From assembly GCA_964427505.1 (NCBI GenBank), contig CAYRUO010000001.1, positions 124,001 through 188,000 on the forward strand: a stretch of 64,000 nucleotides of DNA, given 5' to 3'. The first letter of the stretch is position 1. Each line of letters opens with the position of its first letter. The notes below the pieces were generated by a model. The model searched no databases, had not been told where the DNA came from, and was given only the letters and a program-made list of their open reading frames with translations. This stretch comes from Thermanaerothrix sp034436175. GTDB lineage: Bacteria > Chloroflexota > Anaerolineae > Anaerolineales > Anaerolineaceae. The position numbers were made by a program, and so were the translations under genes. Positions 1-8,343 of this stretch are shown one piece after another.

Positions 1-516
1 CCGTGCGCCGTCCAGGTGGAGTGCCAAGCCGCGAGCGTGCACGGCCTCTCCCACCTGACGGGTGTAGGCCACACTCAACGGCACGCCCCCACAGCGGTTG
101 TGGGTATTCTCTAGAACCACCAGCCGGGTGATCGGGTGATGCACATCCGATGGGCGGATGGCGGACAAAATGTCTTCCAGGCGCAAGGTGCCATCGGGCT
201 GGTTGGGCAGGGTGTGGACGAATACCCCTCCCAGAGCTGAAACCCCACCACCTTCAAACAGAAAGGTGTGGCCCAAATGTCCCATAATGACCTCATCGCC
301 GCGCTGGCAATGCCCCAAGACACCGATCAGGTTGCCCATGGTGCCGGAAGGGACGAACAGCGCTGCTTCTTTTCCCAGCAGGTCGGCGGCCATGGCTTCC
401 AGACGGTTGACCGTGGGATCCTCGCGGTAAACGTCATCTCCGACCTCCGCGCGGGCCATGGCTTCACGCATGGCGGGGGTGGGGTGAGTTACGGTATCGG
501 AGCGCAGATCAATCAT
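1..516 (-). CDS. ltaE: Low-specificity L-threonine aldolase, C-terminal part missing
   Basis: PLP-dependent enzyme that splits L-threonine or L-allo-threonine into glycine and acetaldehyde in the cytoplasm. The 172 residues visible start MIDLRSDTVTHPTPAMREAM, the typical N-terminus of the family, and continue with the VPSGTMGNLIG segment that binds the cofactor phosphate, the ENTHN segment and LHLDGAR. The lysine that binds PLP lies further on, outside the window, so completeness cannot be judged. ATG start at 516. It is the last visible gene of an lspA-rluD-ltaE run, 28 bases after rluD. The identification rests on family motifs and is secure; the preferred stereoisomer cannot be told. Confidence 0.93.
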   Translation of the reverse strand, partial: MIDLRSDTVTHPTPAMREAMARAEVGDDVYREDPTVNRLEAMAADLLGKEAALFVPSGTMGNLIGVLGHCQRGDEVIMGHLGHTFLFEGGGVSALGGVFVHTLPNQPDGTLRLEDILSAIRPSDVHHPITRLVVLENTHNRCGGVPLSVAYTRQVGEAVHARGLALHLDGAR

Positions 517-544
517 GATGGATCAACCCCTTTCAAGTGAGATG

Positions 545-1483
545 TCAGGCCGGTTGATACTGGCGCAGCCAGGCCAGAATACGCTCGAGATCGGCAGGAA
601 GCGGGGCTTCAAAGGTGCGCGGCTCGTTTTCGCCGGGCAGGCGCAGGGTCAGCCGCGCCGCATGCAGGAAGTGGCGTGACACGGGCAGGCTGGGATGACG
701 ATGACCGTAGAGGGTATCACCTACAATTGGACAGCCAAGGAACGCCATATGCACGCGGATTTGGTGCGTGCGTCCGGTAAGAGGGTGTACCTCGAGCAGG
801 GTGTGTTGGCGGAAGGCCTCAAGGGTGTGATACTCGGTGATGGCTTCACGCCCCTTGCCGGGAGGAAGCACGCTCATTTTCTGGCGGTGAAGTGGGTCAC
901 GGCCGACAGGCGCTTCGATCCGCCCGCGTGGGGTGGGGGGATGACCATCTACCAAGGCCAAATAGGTTTTGCGTACCTGGCGGTGACGAAACTGGTCCTG
1001 CAGCCAGCGGTGGGCTCGGTCGTTTTTTGCCACTAACAGCAACCCTGAGGTTTCTTTATCCAGGCGATGGACGATTCCCGGACGGCGTTCTCCCCCTATC
1101 CCTTCGAGATCAGGGTGATAGGCTAAAATGCCGTGTACCAGGGTGCCCTGGAGGTGGCCCGGTGAGGGGTGAACCACCATCCCGGCGGGTTTGTTGAGGA
1201 TGATCAGGTCATCGTTCTCGAAAAGGATGTCTAGTGGAATATCTTCCGGCTGCAGGCGGCTGGGCTGGGGGGGCGGCAGGGTGACCTGGATCTGTTGGCC
1301 GGGTTGGACAGGAAATCCGGTTTTCGTGATCACCCGCCCGTTGAGGCATACTTTCCCTTCTTTGATGAGATTCTGCAATCGGGCACGTGAAAAATCGGAC
1401 AGGTGCTGTACCAACACCTTATCCAGGCGTTCTTCGCGGGTGCCTTCAAACACAAAGGTGATCACCTGATCGAGATCATTCAT
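545..1483 (-). CDS. rluD: RluA/RluD-family 23S rRNA pseudouridine synthase
   Basis: Isomerises uridine to pseudouridine in rRNA. 312 residues: an N-terminal S4 RNA-binding domain (about 18-65) followed by the catalytic domain with HRLDKETSGLLLV, in which Asp142 is the catalytic nucleophile, and GRTHQIRVH near the end. Length and order match RluD-type enzymes rather than RluB/E/F. The ATG at 1483 overlaps the lspA stop as ATGA, so the two are translationally coupled; lspA-rluD pairing is very common in bacteria. The exact target uridines (RluD positions versus RluC-like) are inferred from overall architecture only. Confidence 0.93.
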   Translation of the reverse strand: MNDLDQVITFVFEGTREERLDKVLVQHLSDFSRARLQNLIKEGKVCLNGRVITKTGFPVQPGQQIQVTLPPPQPSRLQPEDIPLDILFENDDLIILNKPAGMVVHPSPGHLQGTLVHGILAYHPDLEGIGGERRPGIVHRLDKETSGLLLVAKNDRAHRWLQDQFRHRQVRKTYLALVDGHPPTPRGRIEAPVGRDPLHRQKMSVLPPGKGREAITEYHTLEAFRQHTLLEVHPLTGRTHQIRVHMAFLGCPIVGDTLYGHRHPSLPVSRHFLHAARLTLRLPGENEPRTFEAPLPADLERILAWLRQYQPA

Positions 1484-2022
1484 TGCTGGTCGTTTGCCGG
1501 AGTCGAAATGCTCTCTTCAGAGGCGTGAGGAGGTGCGGCTTTGCGCACGGCTTGTTCGCGGCGTTCTTGCAGCCACACACTCAGGATTAACAGCGCAGTG
1601 CCGATTGTGATGCTGGCATCGGCGACATTGAAAACGGGAAAAGTACCCACGGAGATAAAATCGGTGACGTGTCCAATGGTCAGACGGTCAATTAGATTGC
1701 CGATGGCGCCGCCCAGTTGCAGGCTCAGCGCCAGGCGCAGCCAGGTTTCTTGAGCGGGGATGCGGGGAAAGTAGTAGAGGATGGCCAGAGCTACCACCAC
1801 GGCTAGGATGGCGAAGAACTGCCCGCGATCCTGCAACAGCCCAAAGGCGACACCGGTGTTATACCAGTGTACGATACGGGCATAGGGTGCCAACCACGGC
1901 CAAGGCACCCAGGTTTCATAGAGGGCTAGGTTTTGACGGATCAGGGCTTTCGTCACCTGATCAAGGAGAATAATGCCTCCAGCAATAAGAACGAGCCAGC
2001 GGTAACGCGTCCAGAGTTTCAC
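1480..2022 (-). CDS. lspA: Lipoprotein signal peptidase II
   Basis: Inner-membrane aspartyl protease that removes signal peptides from diacylglyceryl-modified prolipoproteins. 180 residues with four membrane segments. Visible family motifs are LLDQVTK, NTGVAFG, GGAIGNLIDR and FNVADASI; the catalytic pair is Asp112 and Asp135. The start is GTG at 2022, chosen because AGGAGG lies six bases upstream; no ATG fits. The C-terminal tail after the last helix (QERREQAV onward) is polar and longer than usual. It is the first gene of the lspA-rluD-ltaE operon, with ATGA overlap to rluD. Confidence 0.96.
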   Translation of the reverse strand: MKLWTRYRWLVLIAGGIILLDQVTKALIRQNLALYETWVPWPWLAPYARIVHWYNTGVAFGLLQDRGQFFAILAVVVALAILYYFPRIPAQETWLRLALSLQLGGAIGNLIDRLTIGHVTDFISVGTFPVFNVADASITIGTALLILSVWLQERREQAVRKAAPPHASEESISTPANDQQ

Positions 2023-2097
2023 GTGAGCCTCCTAGAAGTGTCCCCCTTATTTTAATCCAGGAATGGGGTTGGTTGAGCCGGCCAACGTCTCAACGAC

Positions 2098-2547
2098 TTA
2101 ATCGAGGTGAACCGTGGTAGAGGCTTTTACATGTGTGGCCAGGTCATCTAGATTCAGATGGGTGCCGAAGTAGAGTAAGTGGGCAGGACACCTTTGTCGG
2201 CAATCCTGATTGCCGAAACCCTGCGCCGGAACGTTGGCATTAGGGAAGGTGAGCGCACGTTGCACCCATAGGCATTCCAGGTCATCCGGATGGAGGGTGA
2301 ACAGCACGGCTTTGATCTGACCATGTGGGCGCAAAAAATCGAAGTGCCAGTGTGGGCGGGTAGTGAGATTGACGTGATGACGAATTCGCGCAGCAAGCCC
2401 ACCCGGCCCGTGGGCACTGCCCCAGTAGGCATACCAGCCGGCAGGGAAATCATACGTGCCCAGACGCCCGATGCGGGCACGGGTGTCATGGGGTAGCCAC
2501 AGGATCAAACCGTAGGTGCCGGGGATCGCAGGCAATGTGGGTGTCAT
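2098..2547 (-). CDS. DUF123 / GIY-YIG-related protein
   Basis: 149 residues containing GTYGLILWL, GWYAYWGSA and PHWHFDFLR, the signature of the DUF123 family, a GIY-YIG-related fold often found alone or fused to endonuclease III in archaea and thermophiles. Function in DNA or sugar-phosphate metabolism is not established. Four cysteines and several histidines in the C-terminal half (QDCRQRCPAHLL) suggest metal binding (inference). The ATG at 2547 overlaps the upstream methyltransferase stop as ATGA, so I prefer it to the ATG at 2559. Last gene of the PTPS-glycosyltransferase-methyltransferase operon, so it may be a passenger of that cluster. Confidence 0.8.
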   Translation of the reverse strand: MTPTLPAIPGTYGLILWLPHDTRARIGRLGTYDFPAGWYAYWGSAHGPGGLAARIRHHVNLTTRPHWHFDFLRPHGQIKAVLFTLHPDDLECLWVQRALTFPNANVPAQGFGNQDCRQRCPAHLLYFGTHLNLDDLATHVKASTTVHLD

Positions 2548-3467
2548 TCGGGCACACAAAAGAGGAAATCCAGTTGATGGGCGATGAAAACTAACTCATG
2601 TTGGGAAATCTGCTCACGACGGATGGCCAGCCAATCCGACAGTGCGGTGGGTGCGATTAATGCTTGCTGGCCCAAACTATCTTCAACAAAGTGGAGAATA
2701 CTACGCAGGAAATCGGCTTCCCCGGGTTGGTATTCCCCGCGCCGGGGCGAGACCACCCAATCCGATGCGCCAACCGCAACGAGGTCCAATCCCAGCATGG
2801 GGCCAAGGACAAGCAACGCCCGTCCGGTGGCACTTCCGCCGGTAGGTAGGCCATGAAAGCGGCGCTCATCCATGCTTTGATGATAAAGTGCAATGATCTG
2901 GGCGTCTAGATCGGGGGTCAGAGGGGGCAAGAACTGCGTCGAGCCATCGAAATTGAGGGTGAGATAAAGCCATCCGCCCGGACGCACATAAGACATCAGT
3001 GCGCTCAACCCCGCTTCCGGGTTGACCAGATCCATCACTGCGTGGGCTATCACGCCGTCAAAGACGCCACTTCTAAGGGGTGACTGGCCGGGTGCGAAAG
3101 CATCGGCGGCGAGGAATTCCACCCGGAGAGAGCGCTGTCCCTGCTGGAAGTGGTAATGCCCGGCTTGCTTTTGAAACTGGATGCGGTTTCGTTGTGCCCA
3201 TTTTTCGAGGGCTCGTTGCGCGTAGCGCAAGTTGGCAAGGTCGAGGTCTAAGGCGGTATAGACGGCATTTTCCACCAAACCCCACTCCCAGGCGCGTTGA
3301 ATCATCGTACCGATGCCGGCGCCAACCTCGAGAAGTTTCAGAGGGCGATGCGGGGTACGTGCGATATGATCCGCCAGGGCATTCCAAACATAACGGTTGA
3401 GGGCACGGTCATCCACACTGCGCTTGGTTTCTAAGTAACGCTGAAAATTAAACTGAAACGAGTTCAT
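2544..3467 (-). CDS. Class I SAM-dependent methyltransferase
   Basis: 307 residues. The motif I loop KLLEVGAGIGTMIQRA (about 44-59) and acidic residue at the end of strand 2 (ALDLD) mark a Rossmann-fold SAM methyltransferase; FDGVIAHAVMDLVNP is the motif IV region. A second half of about 120 residues (from PDLDAQIIALYH) is not a standard catalytic element and probably forms the acceptor-binding cap. The substrate cannot be read. It follows the glycosyltransferase gene by 13 bases and overlaps the DUF123 gene by ATGA, placing it in a PTPS-GT4-methyltransferase operon. I infer that it methylates the small molecule made by this cluster, but a sugar or a protein acceptor is also possible. Confidence 0.85.
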   Translation of the reverse strand: MNSFQFNFQRYLETKRSVDDRALNRYVWNALADHIARTPHRPLKLLEVGAGIGTMIQRAWEWGLVENAVYTALDLDLANLRYAQRALEKWAQRNRIQFQKQAGHYHFQQGQRSLRVEFLAADAFAPGQSPLRSGVFDGVIAHAVMDLVNPEAGLSALMSYVRPGGWLYLTLNFDGSTQFLPPLTPDLDAQIIALYHQSMDERRFHGLPTGGSATGRALLVLGPMLGLDLVAVGASDWVVSPRRGEYQPGEADFLRSILHFVEDSLGQQALIAPTALSDWLAIRREQISQHELVFIAHQLDFLFCVPE

Positions 3468-3480
3468 GCGGTTATTGCCG

Positions 3481-4581
3481 TTAGGTTAACGAGGTAATCA
3501 CGGTTTGTAAAAAGCGCCGTGCTTCGGTCATGCCTTGCCCCCAGGTGGGAAACTGCTCGTAGCGGGTGCGCGCGGCAAGGCTCATCTGTGCCAGTGTCTC
3601 ACGCTGCTCATGAAGAAGTGCCAGCATCCGCGCCAGAGCATCAGAGCGTCCGGGTGGGATGAGGAACCCGTTTTGACCATGGATGATGATCTCTGCCGCA
3701 CCGCCGGAGGTGGTGGCAATCGGCACGACGCCGTAAGCCATGGCTTCAAGATAGGCGATACCGAAACCCTCGTAATCGGAGGGTACCGCCAAGATATGAT
3801 GAGATCTTAGTAATTTCTGTAAGGTTTCGCTATTGCATGGGCCCCAAAAGCGGATATTCGGCCTGAGGTTATGCCGGCGGATCAAAGCATGGATGGCGTG
3901 GGCGGTTTTCGGTTCCAGGTCGGTGCGCCCTACGATATTAAGCATCCAGTCGGTGCGGGGGAGCGACATAAGCGCAGATAAGAGCACATCCAGGCGCTTA
4001 CGCCGAATGAGATTGCCCAGGAATAGGATGTGCAAGGGCCCTTTCTGAAAACTACGTTGCACCAGGTAGTTGAGATCGGCGATGCCTTCGCCGTGGGCGT
4101 TCCCGCCGGGATAAACTATACAGTGCGGTTTCACTTGAGCGGAACGGCTGGCACGATAAACACTTTGCTGCGTGGCGCGGCTGTTGAAGATAAAGCCATC
4201 CACGCTGTTGATGTAAGCCTGTTCGATCCATCGGTATAGATGCCGAAATATATGTGGATGATAAGGCTCGCTGCTCCGCAAGTGGTGCACGATGCTTATG
4301 ATCGGATAACGTACCCTTGACCTCAGGTGACGATTAAGCCAGAAGAGCGAGGGGTGATTCAATTCATCCTCAAGCAACACATCCAGTGGGAGATACCCGA
4401 GGTCTTTTAAGCGTTTTATGTTGACGTTTTCCAGCAGTGCCAGCCCGTATCCCCGCCAGGGTTGGGAGATAATATAGACCTCGTCCCCTTGGCTTTGCAG
4501 GTGATGCACCAAATAACGGTCATAGAGGTAGCCACCGGAGAGGGTATTCAGATCGCCGTAAATGATTAACCCTACCCGCAT
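3481..4581 (-). CDS. GT4-family glycosyltransferase
   Basis: 366 residues of a GT-B fold retaining glycosyltransferase. The C-terminal half has the donor site: LFLGNLIRRKRLDVLLSA, then DYEGFGIAYLEAMAYG, the EX7E motif, and SGGAAEIIIHGQNGFLI. The N-terminus (GLIIYGDLNTLSGGYLYDR) is the usual first beta-alpha unit with a Gly-rich loop. No membrane segment, so cytoplasmic. ATG at 4581 lies two bases after the PTPS stop; an in-frame TTG at 4587 is less likely. In the operon with PTPS and a methyltransferase it could glycosylate a pterin-like compound; the sugar donor and acceptor are unknown. Confidence 0.9.
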   Translation of the reverse strand: MRVGLIIYGDLNTLSGGYLYDRYLVHHLQSQGDEVYIISQPWRGYGLALLENVNIKRLKDLGYLPLDVLLEDELNHPSLFWLNRHLRSRVRYPIISIVHHLRSSEPYHPHIFRHLYRWIEQAYINSVDGFIFNSRATQQSVYRASRSAQVKPHCIVYPGGNAHGEGIADLNYLVQRSFQKGPLHILFLGNLIRRKRLDVLLSALMSLPRTDWMLNIVGRTDLEPKTAHAIHALIRRHNLRPNIRFWGPCNSETLQKLLRSHHILAVPSDYEGFGIAYLEAMAYGVVPIATTSGGAAEIIIHGQNGFLIPPGRSDALARMLALLHEQRETLAQMSLAARTRYEQFPTWGQGMTEARRFLQTVITSLT

Positions 4582-4583
4582 GA

Positions 4584-4961
4584 TCAAAACGTCATCTCAT
4601 AGGCTGCCCAGGCGTTCTCGTGCTCCCACAAGCGTACGTACAAACGCGTGAGCCCTGTAGTGGGTAGTTTGACAGCAATTCTCTCACCAATCAAACGGGC
4701 AAAGTATTCCAATGAAGGGTTGACGCCGGCGAACTCGGGCAAATCATTGAGCAGGCGATCCCGGTAGCGTGCAATTTGTTCTTCCAGTGCGGCTTCTAAC
4801 GCCGTGATGTCTACCAAGTAGTAATGTGAATCCAACTGTTCGCCGCTAACCTCAACCTCAACACGATAGGGATGGGAGTGAGGTAGGTTCTCGCTACCCC
4901 AATCTCCGCCAATTAAGTAATGCTGGGCAATGAAAGAGCGCGAGACGGCCACATGATACAT
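4584..4961 (-). CDS. PTPS/QueD-family protein with Glu at the catalytic Cys position
   Basis: 125 residues, the length of a single-domain 6-pyruvoyl-tetrahydropterin synthase / 6-carboxy-tetrahydropterin synthase. The zinc ligands are present: His14 in FIAQHYL and His28/His30 in LPHSHPYRVEVEV. The CxxxHxH signature of PTPS and QueD reads ExxxHSH here (Glu24), so the catalytic cysteine is gone. Cys-to-Glu is the hallmark of the PTPS-III class, which makes 6-hydroxymethyl-dihydropterin in place of FolB; that class usually has HGH, so the assignment is an inference. Good AGGAAGGAA ribosome site before the ATG. First gene of an operon with GT4, methyltransferase and DUF123 genes. Confidence 0.88.
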   Translation of the reverse strand: MYHVAVSRSFIAQHYLIGGDWGSENLPHSHPYRVEVEVSGEQLDSHYYLVDITALEAALEEQIARYRDRLLNDLPEFAGVNPSLEYFARLIGERIAVKLPTTGLTRLYVRLWEHENAWAAYEMTF

Positions 4962-5034
4962 ATTCCGATTCCTTCCTGATCGTTCTAATTTCGGATAACT
5001 TTGACTTCAAAAGACGCAAAACAGGCAATACTTT

Positions 5035-5040
5035 TATAAT
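5035..5040 (+). promoter_or_regulatory. -10 element six bases before a start codon (possible leaderless start)
   Basis: Perfect TATAAT with only CATAGC between it and the ATG of the acyltransferase gene at 5047, so transcription would begin at or next to the A of the ATG. There is no Shine-Dalgarno sequence. No good -35 hexamer at 17 bases; TTGACT at 5001 is too far. Confidence 0.5.
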
Positions 5041-5046
5041 CATAGC

Positions 5047-5940
5047 ATGAGCCCGAAAATAGGCGAGACTCGTGAACAAACTTTGACCGAAATTAATCTG
5101 GATGATGCGCTGGAAGCGTTGGGTTTAAAACGTTCCACTCTTCTCGGAAGAGGGTTGGCCGCCTTTCTGCGCCCCTCGGCCCGCAAATTTGCGCGTCAAA
5201 TCCTGGCCTTTGACCATGAGGTGGCGGAATTCGGACTATACCGGGCGGCTTCCCGATTTATCTCTCTGTACGTCCAACACATCGAAATCCTGGGTGATGG
5301 TTTCATCCCGCGGACTGGTCCGGTTTTGGTGCTGGCAAACCACCCGGGGTTAAGCGATGCGCTGGCACTTTTCACCGCCATACACCGTGATGACCTGCGC
5401 ATTCTGGCGGCTGAACGTCCCTTCTTGGAGGCTCTACCGGCTATAAAAAAACATCTTATCAGCGTCCCTGTGGATGAGAGCGCTCGTTTGGGCGTGATCC
5501 GTCAGGCCGTTCAGCATCTGCGGTCAGGGGGTGCACTGCTTAACTTCCCCGCCGGGCGGATTGAGCCCGATCCTGCGGTTCTACCGGGTGCTTGGGAATC
5601 CCTTGACACATGGTCGGAGAGCATTGGGGTTTTTGTGCGCGCGGTGCCGCAAGCGACTGTATTACCGCTGATCGTCAGCGGTGTGTTGTCTCCGGCTGCC
5701 TTGCAACATCCTTTGACGCGCCTGCGCCGCTCGGCACGTGAGCGGGAGCGCTTGGCGGCGACGCTGTGGTTGCTCGTAAAACTGCACCGGCCCGGACAAT
5801 GGCCGATCAAGGTGACCGTACACGTCCTGCCACCGTTGGAGGCCGGTCGTTTAGCCTCATATCACGAGGTGGGTGCGATCACCCAAGGCGTGATCGCCCA
5901 CATCAAAGCCTTTTTCCCGTTCAGGCGTAGGTCAGGATGA
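5047..5940 (+). CDS. PlsC-like 1-acyl-glycerol-3-phosphate/phospholipid acyltransferase-family protein
   Basis: 297 residues of the LPLAT/PlsC superfamily. The NHPGLSDA segment (NHxxxxD, catalytic His-Asp) is at about 97-104, and NFPAGRIEPD is the equivalent of the substrate-binding FPEGTR block. Typical PlsC transmembrane helices are absent or weak; the N-terminal 60 residues are amphipathic, so it may be peripheral. Substrate not predictable: glycerolipid, or another acyl acceptor. It stands alone on the plus strand between two minus-strand operons of a putative small-molecule cluster; its 3' end overlaps the dehydrogenase gene by 20 bases, tail to tail. The start is the ATG right after a TATAAT. 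Confidence 0.8.
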   Translation: MSPKIGETREQTLTEINLDDALEALGLKRSTLLGRGLAAFLRPSARKFARQILAFDHEVAEFGLYRAASRFISLYVQHIEILGDGFIPRTGPVLVLANHPGLSDALALFTAIHRDDLRILAAERPFLEALPAIKKHLISVPVDESARLGVIRQAVQHLRSGGALLNFPAGRIEPDPAVLPGAWESLDTWSESIGVFVRAVPQATVLPLIVSGVLSPAALQHPLTRLRRSARERERLAATLWLLVKLHRPGQWPIKVTVHVLPPLEAGRLASYHEVGAITQGVIAHIKAFFPFRRRSG

Positions 5941-6949
5941 CCTGCAACGCCTCTTCAGGGTACTCGCTGAGCAACCGATAGGCTTCGGCGGCACGTTCGA
6001 GGGGGAAGCGATGGGTAATCCAAAATGAGGGACGCAGCCACTTAAGGGCTTCAACCGCCATCTCAAGGCGGCGTGTTTTATTCCAGCGTCCGCTGAGTTC
6101 GGGAGCAATGCTGCTCACCTGACTGGAAATGATATAGATGCGGTTGCGGTGGAAACGCCCTCCCAGATCTAGGGCAACCGGTTTACGTCCGTACCAAGAA
6201 CCGACCACGATGCGCCCATGGTAACCGGTGATTTCGACCGCCTGGTTAAGGGCTCCAGGTGCGCCTGAGACTTCAAACACAAGATCAGCCCCTTGATAGT
6301 AGCCCAGGGATTCTAAAATGGAACGTAGTCCACGCAGGACTTCTTCGCTAAGCGGGTCAAATGCGGCGGTGATCCCCAGTTCCAGCGCGGCCTTGCGCCG
6401 TAAGGGGTAACGGTCGAGCGCGACGATGCGGCTGAGGGGAAAACGGGTTAGCAAGGCTGTGGTGAGCAGTCCTACAATGCCGAGTCCAAAAATAACGACC
6501 TGTTCTCCCAAAATGGGGCGACCGTCTTGGATGAAGTTAATTGCCGTTTCCATATTGGGCAGGAATAACAGGTCCTCCTCACCCAGTCCCTCAGGGAGTG
6601 GGATGAGCGCATCCAAGGGTGCCACAAAGGCGCTTTCGTGAGGGTTGAAGGCAAATACTATGCGCCCCAACCAGGTTTCGTCCACCCCTTCGCCGACGGC
6701 GATGACCTCTCCTACGCAGGCATAGCCGTATTTGAAAGGAAACGTAAATGTCCCTTTAAGGGTGGGAAGAGTCTCATCCAGGTTCATCCAACTCGGAATT
6801 TGCCCGGTATAGGCCAGAATCTCCGTACCGGCACTGATTGCGCTGGCCAATGTTTTGACCAATACCTCGCCGTTTTGAGGGATAGGGCAGTCCTCTTCCT
6901 GGATTTCGACCGCGAGTGGCGATTTGAAGATAAGGGATTGACGCTTCAT
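5921..6949 (-). CDS. Zinc-type alcohol dehydrogenase-like (MDR superfamily) oxidoreductase
   Basis: 342 residues of the medium-chain dehydrogenase/reductase superfamily, NAD(P)-dependent oxidation of an alcohol or reduction of a carbonyl. The GroES-like N-terminal domain shows SAISAGTEILAYTG and KYGYACVGEVIAVGEGV; the Rossmann domain shows VVIFGLGIVG. The usual Cys-His zinc ligands are not obvious, and the sequence is nearer to the BchC-like branch of the superfamily than to classical ADH. ATG at 6949 overlaps the stop of the RibD-like gene (ATGA). With ribA and the reductase it forms one transcription unit, so I infer a redox step on the same metabolite. Confidence 0.85.
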   Translation of the reverse strand: MKRQSLIFKSPLAVEIQEEDCPIPQNGEVLVKTLASAISAGTEILAYTGQIPSWMNLDETLPTLKGTFTFPFKYGYACVGEVIAVGEGVDETWLGRIVFAFNPHESAFVAPLDALIPLPEGLGEEDLLFLPNMETAINFIQDGRPILGEQVVIFGLGIVGLLTTALLTRFPLSRIVALDRYPLRRKAALELGITAAFDPLSEEVLRGLRSILESLGYYQGADLVFEVSGAPGALNQAVEITGYHGRIVVGSWYGRKPVALDLGGRFHRNRIYIISSQVSSIAPELSGRWNKTRRLEMAVEALKWLRPSFWITHRFPLERAAEAYRLLSEYPEEALQVILTYA

Positions 6950-7674
6950 AGGCGGTGCGTTTTGGGCCTCCCCCATATAATTAGGTCTTGATCCCACATT
7001 TCTACTTGCCAGAGGGTTAATCCGGGCGCCTCGCGCTCGGGATTAACCAACAACTTGTTTATATAATGATACCCGCCAATCCAGATAGGGGCAAGAGTAA
7101 TGAGAGCGGCGTCGAATAACCGGGCTTCTAAAAACGCGGCGAGCACCTTGGCCCCCCCTTCCACCATGAGCGAACGGATGCCTTGTGCCCATAAGTAATT
7201 GAGCAAAAGGTGCAGGGGGATGGGTTCGCCCGGTTCGTTCACCAAAGGCACAATCCGGGCGCCCAGTTCTTCTAGGGCGTGGCGCCGAGCGGCGGGGGCT
7301 TGGGCGGCAGTAAAGATCCAGGGCGCGTTTGTGGGGTGGTGCAGGAGGTGACTCTCAAGCGGGGTGCGCAGGTGGGTGTCCAGAATCAGCGGTTGGGGAT
7401 GCTGCCCCGGCACAAGCCGCACGGTCAGGCGAGGATTGTCGGCCAGCACGGTGCCCACACCGACCAAGATGGCCTGATGTTCGGCGCGTAGGGTGTGAGT
7501 CAGATGAAGAGCGGCCTCACCGCTGAGGGTGCTGGGGTGTCCTTGGGCAAAGGTCAAACATCCGTCCAGACTTTGGGCAAAAGCCAGGGTTACCCAAGGA
7601 CGTTGTTCGGTTTCGCAACGATGTGCGCCCTCTGCCTGCCACTCACGGATGCGGCTTTTTGCCGTTTCCACCAT
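6946..7674 (-). CDS. RibD C-terminal-domain-like (DHFR-fold) reductase
   Basis: 242 residues matching the NADPH-dependent pyrimidine reductase half of RibD: VTLAFAQSLDGCLTF at the start, LRAEHQAILVGVGTVLADNP in the middle and SLMVEGGAKVLAAFLEARL near the end. The deaminase domain is missing, so this is a stand-alone reductase like archaeal ARPP reductases. It could reduce the ribosyl side chain of the GTP cyclohydrolase II product. Start chosen at ATG 7674, with GGAG five bases upstream, giving a 32-base overlap with ribA; ATGs at 7692 and 7713 are alternatives. It overlaps the following dehydrogenase gene by ATGA. Confidence 0.87.
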   Translation of the reverse strand: MVETAKSRIREWQAEGAHRCETEQRPWVTLAFAQSLDGCLTFAQGHPSTLSGEAALHLTHTLRAEHQAILVGVGTVLADNPRLTVRLVPGQHPQPLILDTHLRTPLESHLLHHPTNAPWIFTAAQAPAARRHALEELGARIVPLVNEPGEPIPLHLLLNYLWAQGIRSLMVEGGAKVLAAFLEARLFDAALITLAPIWIGGYHYINKLLVNPEREAPGLTLWQVEMWDQDLIIWGRPKTHRL

Positions 7675-8302
7675 GGTGCTCCAGGCCGACATGGGGTAAA
7701 TCTCCCAAATCAAGCCAATGGTTTAGACGTAAGGCTTTACTGCTCAAATAAGCCGCATTTTCAGGATACACTGTGGGTAAGAGCGGCACGCGTTCCACCA
7801 CATGAATGCCTAAGGCTTCCAAATCGCGAATTTTTTGAGGATTATTGGTCATGAGACGCACACGCGATACCCCTAAGTCTTTGAGGATAAGGGCAGCAAT
7901 ATCATAACGGCGTGCGTCAGCCGGATGGCCGAGGGCAAGGTTGGCCTCGACAGTATCCAGCCCCTGGTCTTGCAGGTTGTAAGCGCGCAGTTTCTCGCGC
8001 AGACCAATGCCTCTCCCTTCCTGGCGCAGATAGATCAGAATACCCTGTCCCAGGGTGGCAATGTGATTCAGGGCAAGTTGCAACTGCTCGCCGCAATCAC
8101 AACGCCGTGACCCCAACACATCCCCGGTAAAGCATTCGGAATGAACACGGGTGAGGACGGCTGAGAGGGGGTCAAGGTGTCCCCGCACCAGCGCCAGGTG
8201 TTCGCGGTGCTCTATCGAGTCCGTATAAAGATGCAGGCGGAACTCACCCCACATAGTCGGGAGCATCGTGCTGACTTCACGTTCTACCTCTAAATTGCGC
8301 AT
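7643..8302 (-). CDS. ribA: GTP cyclohydrolase II
   Basis: 219 residues. Opens the imidazole ring of GTP to give 2,5-diamino-6-ribosylamino-pyrimidinone phosphate, formate and pyrophosphate. Zinc ligands are in ECFTGDVLGSRRCDCGEQL (C-x10-C-x-C), followed by LIYLRQEGRGIGLREKL with the catalytic Tyr and Arg, and MTNNPQKI. Stand-alone RibA without a RibB domain. The active-site Tyr before LRQEG is retained, so ordinary GCH II activity is expected. ATG at 8302 has AGGTGA at good spacing; upstream ATGs at 8317/8320 lack one. It feeds into a reductase and a dehydrogenase gene rather than a complete riboflavin operon. Confidence 0.93.
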   Translation of the reverse strand: MRNLEVEREVSTMLPTMWGEFRLHLYTDSIEHREHLALVRGHLDPLSAVLTRVHSECFTGDVLGSRRCDCGEQLQLALNHIATLGQGILIYLRQEGRGIGLREKLRAYNLQDQGLDTVEANLALGHPADARRYDIAALILKDLGVSRVRLMTNNPQKIRDLEALGIHVVERVPLLPTVYPENAAYLSSKALRLNHWLDLGDLPHVGLEHHGGNGKKPHP

Positions 8303-8343
8303 TTGATCACCTATCATCATAATGTTAAGGGGGATGGATCAGA

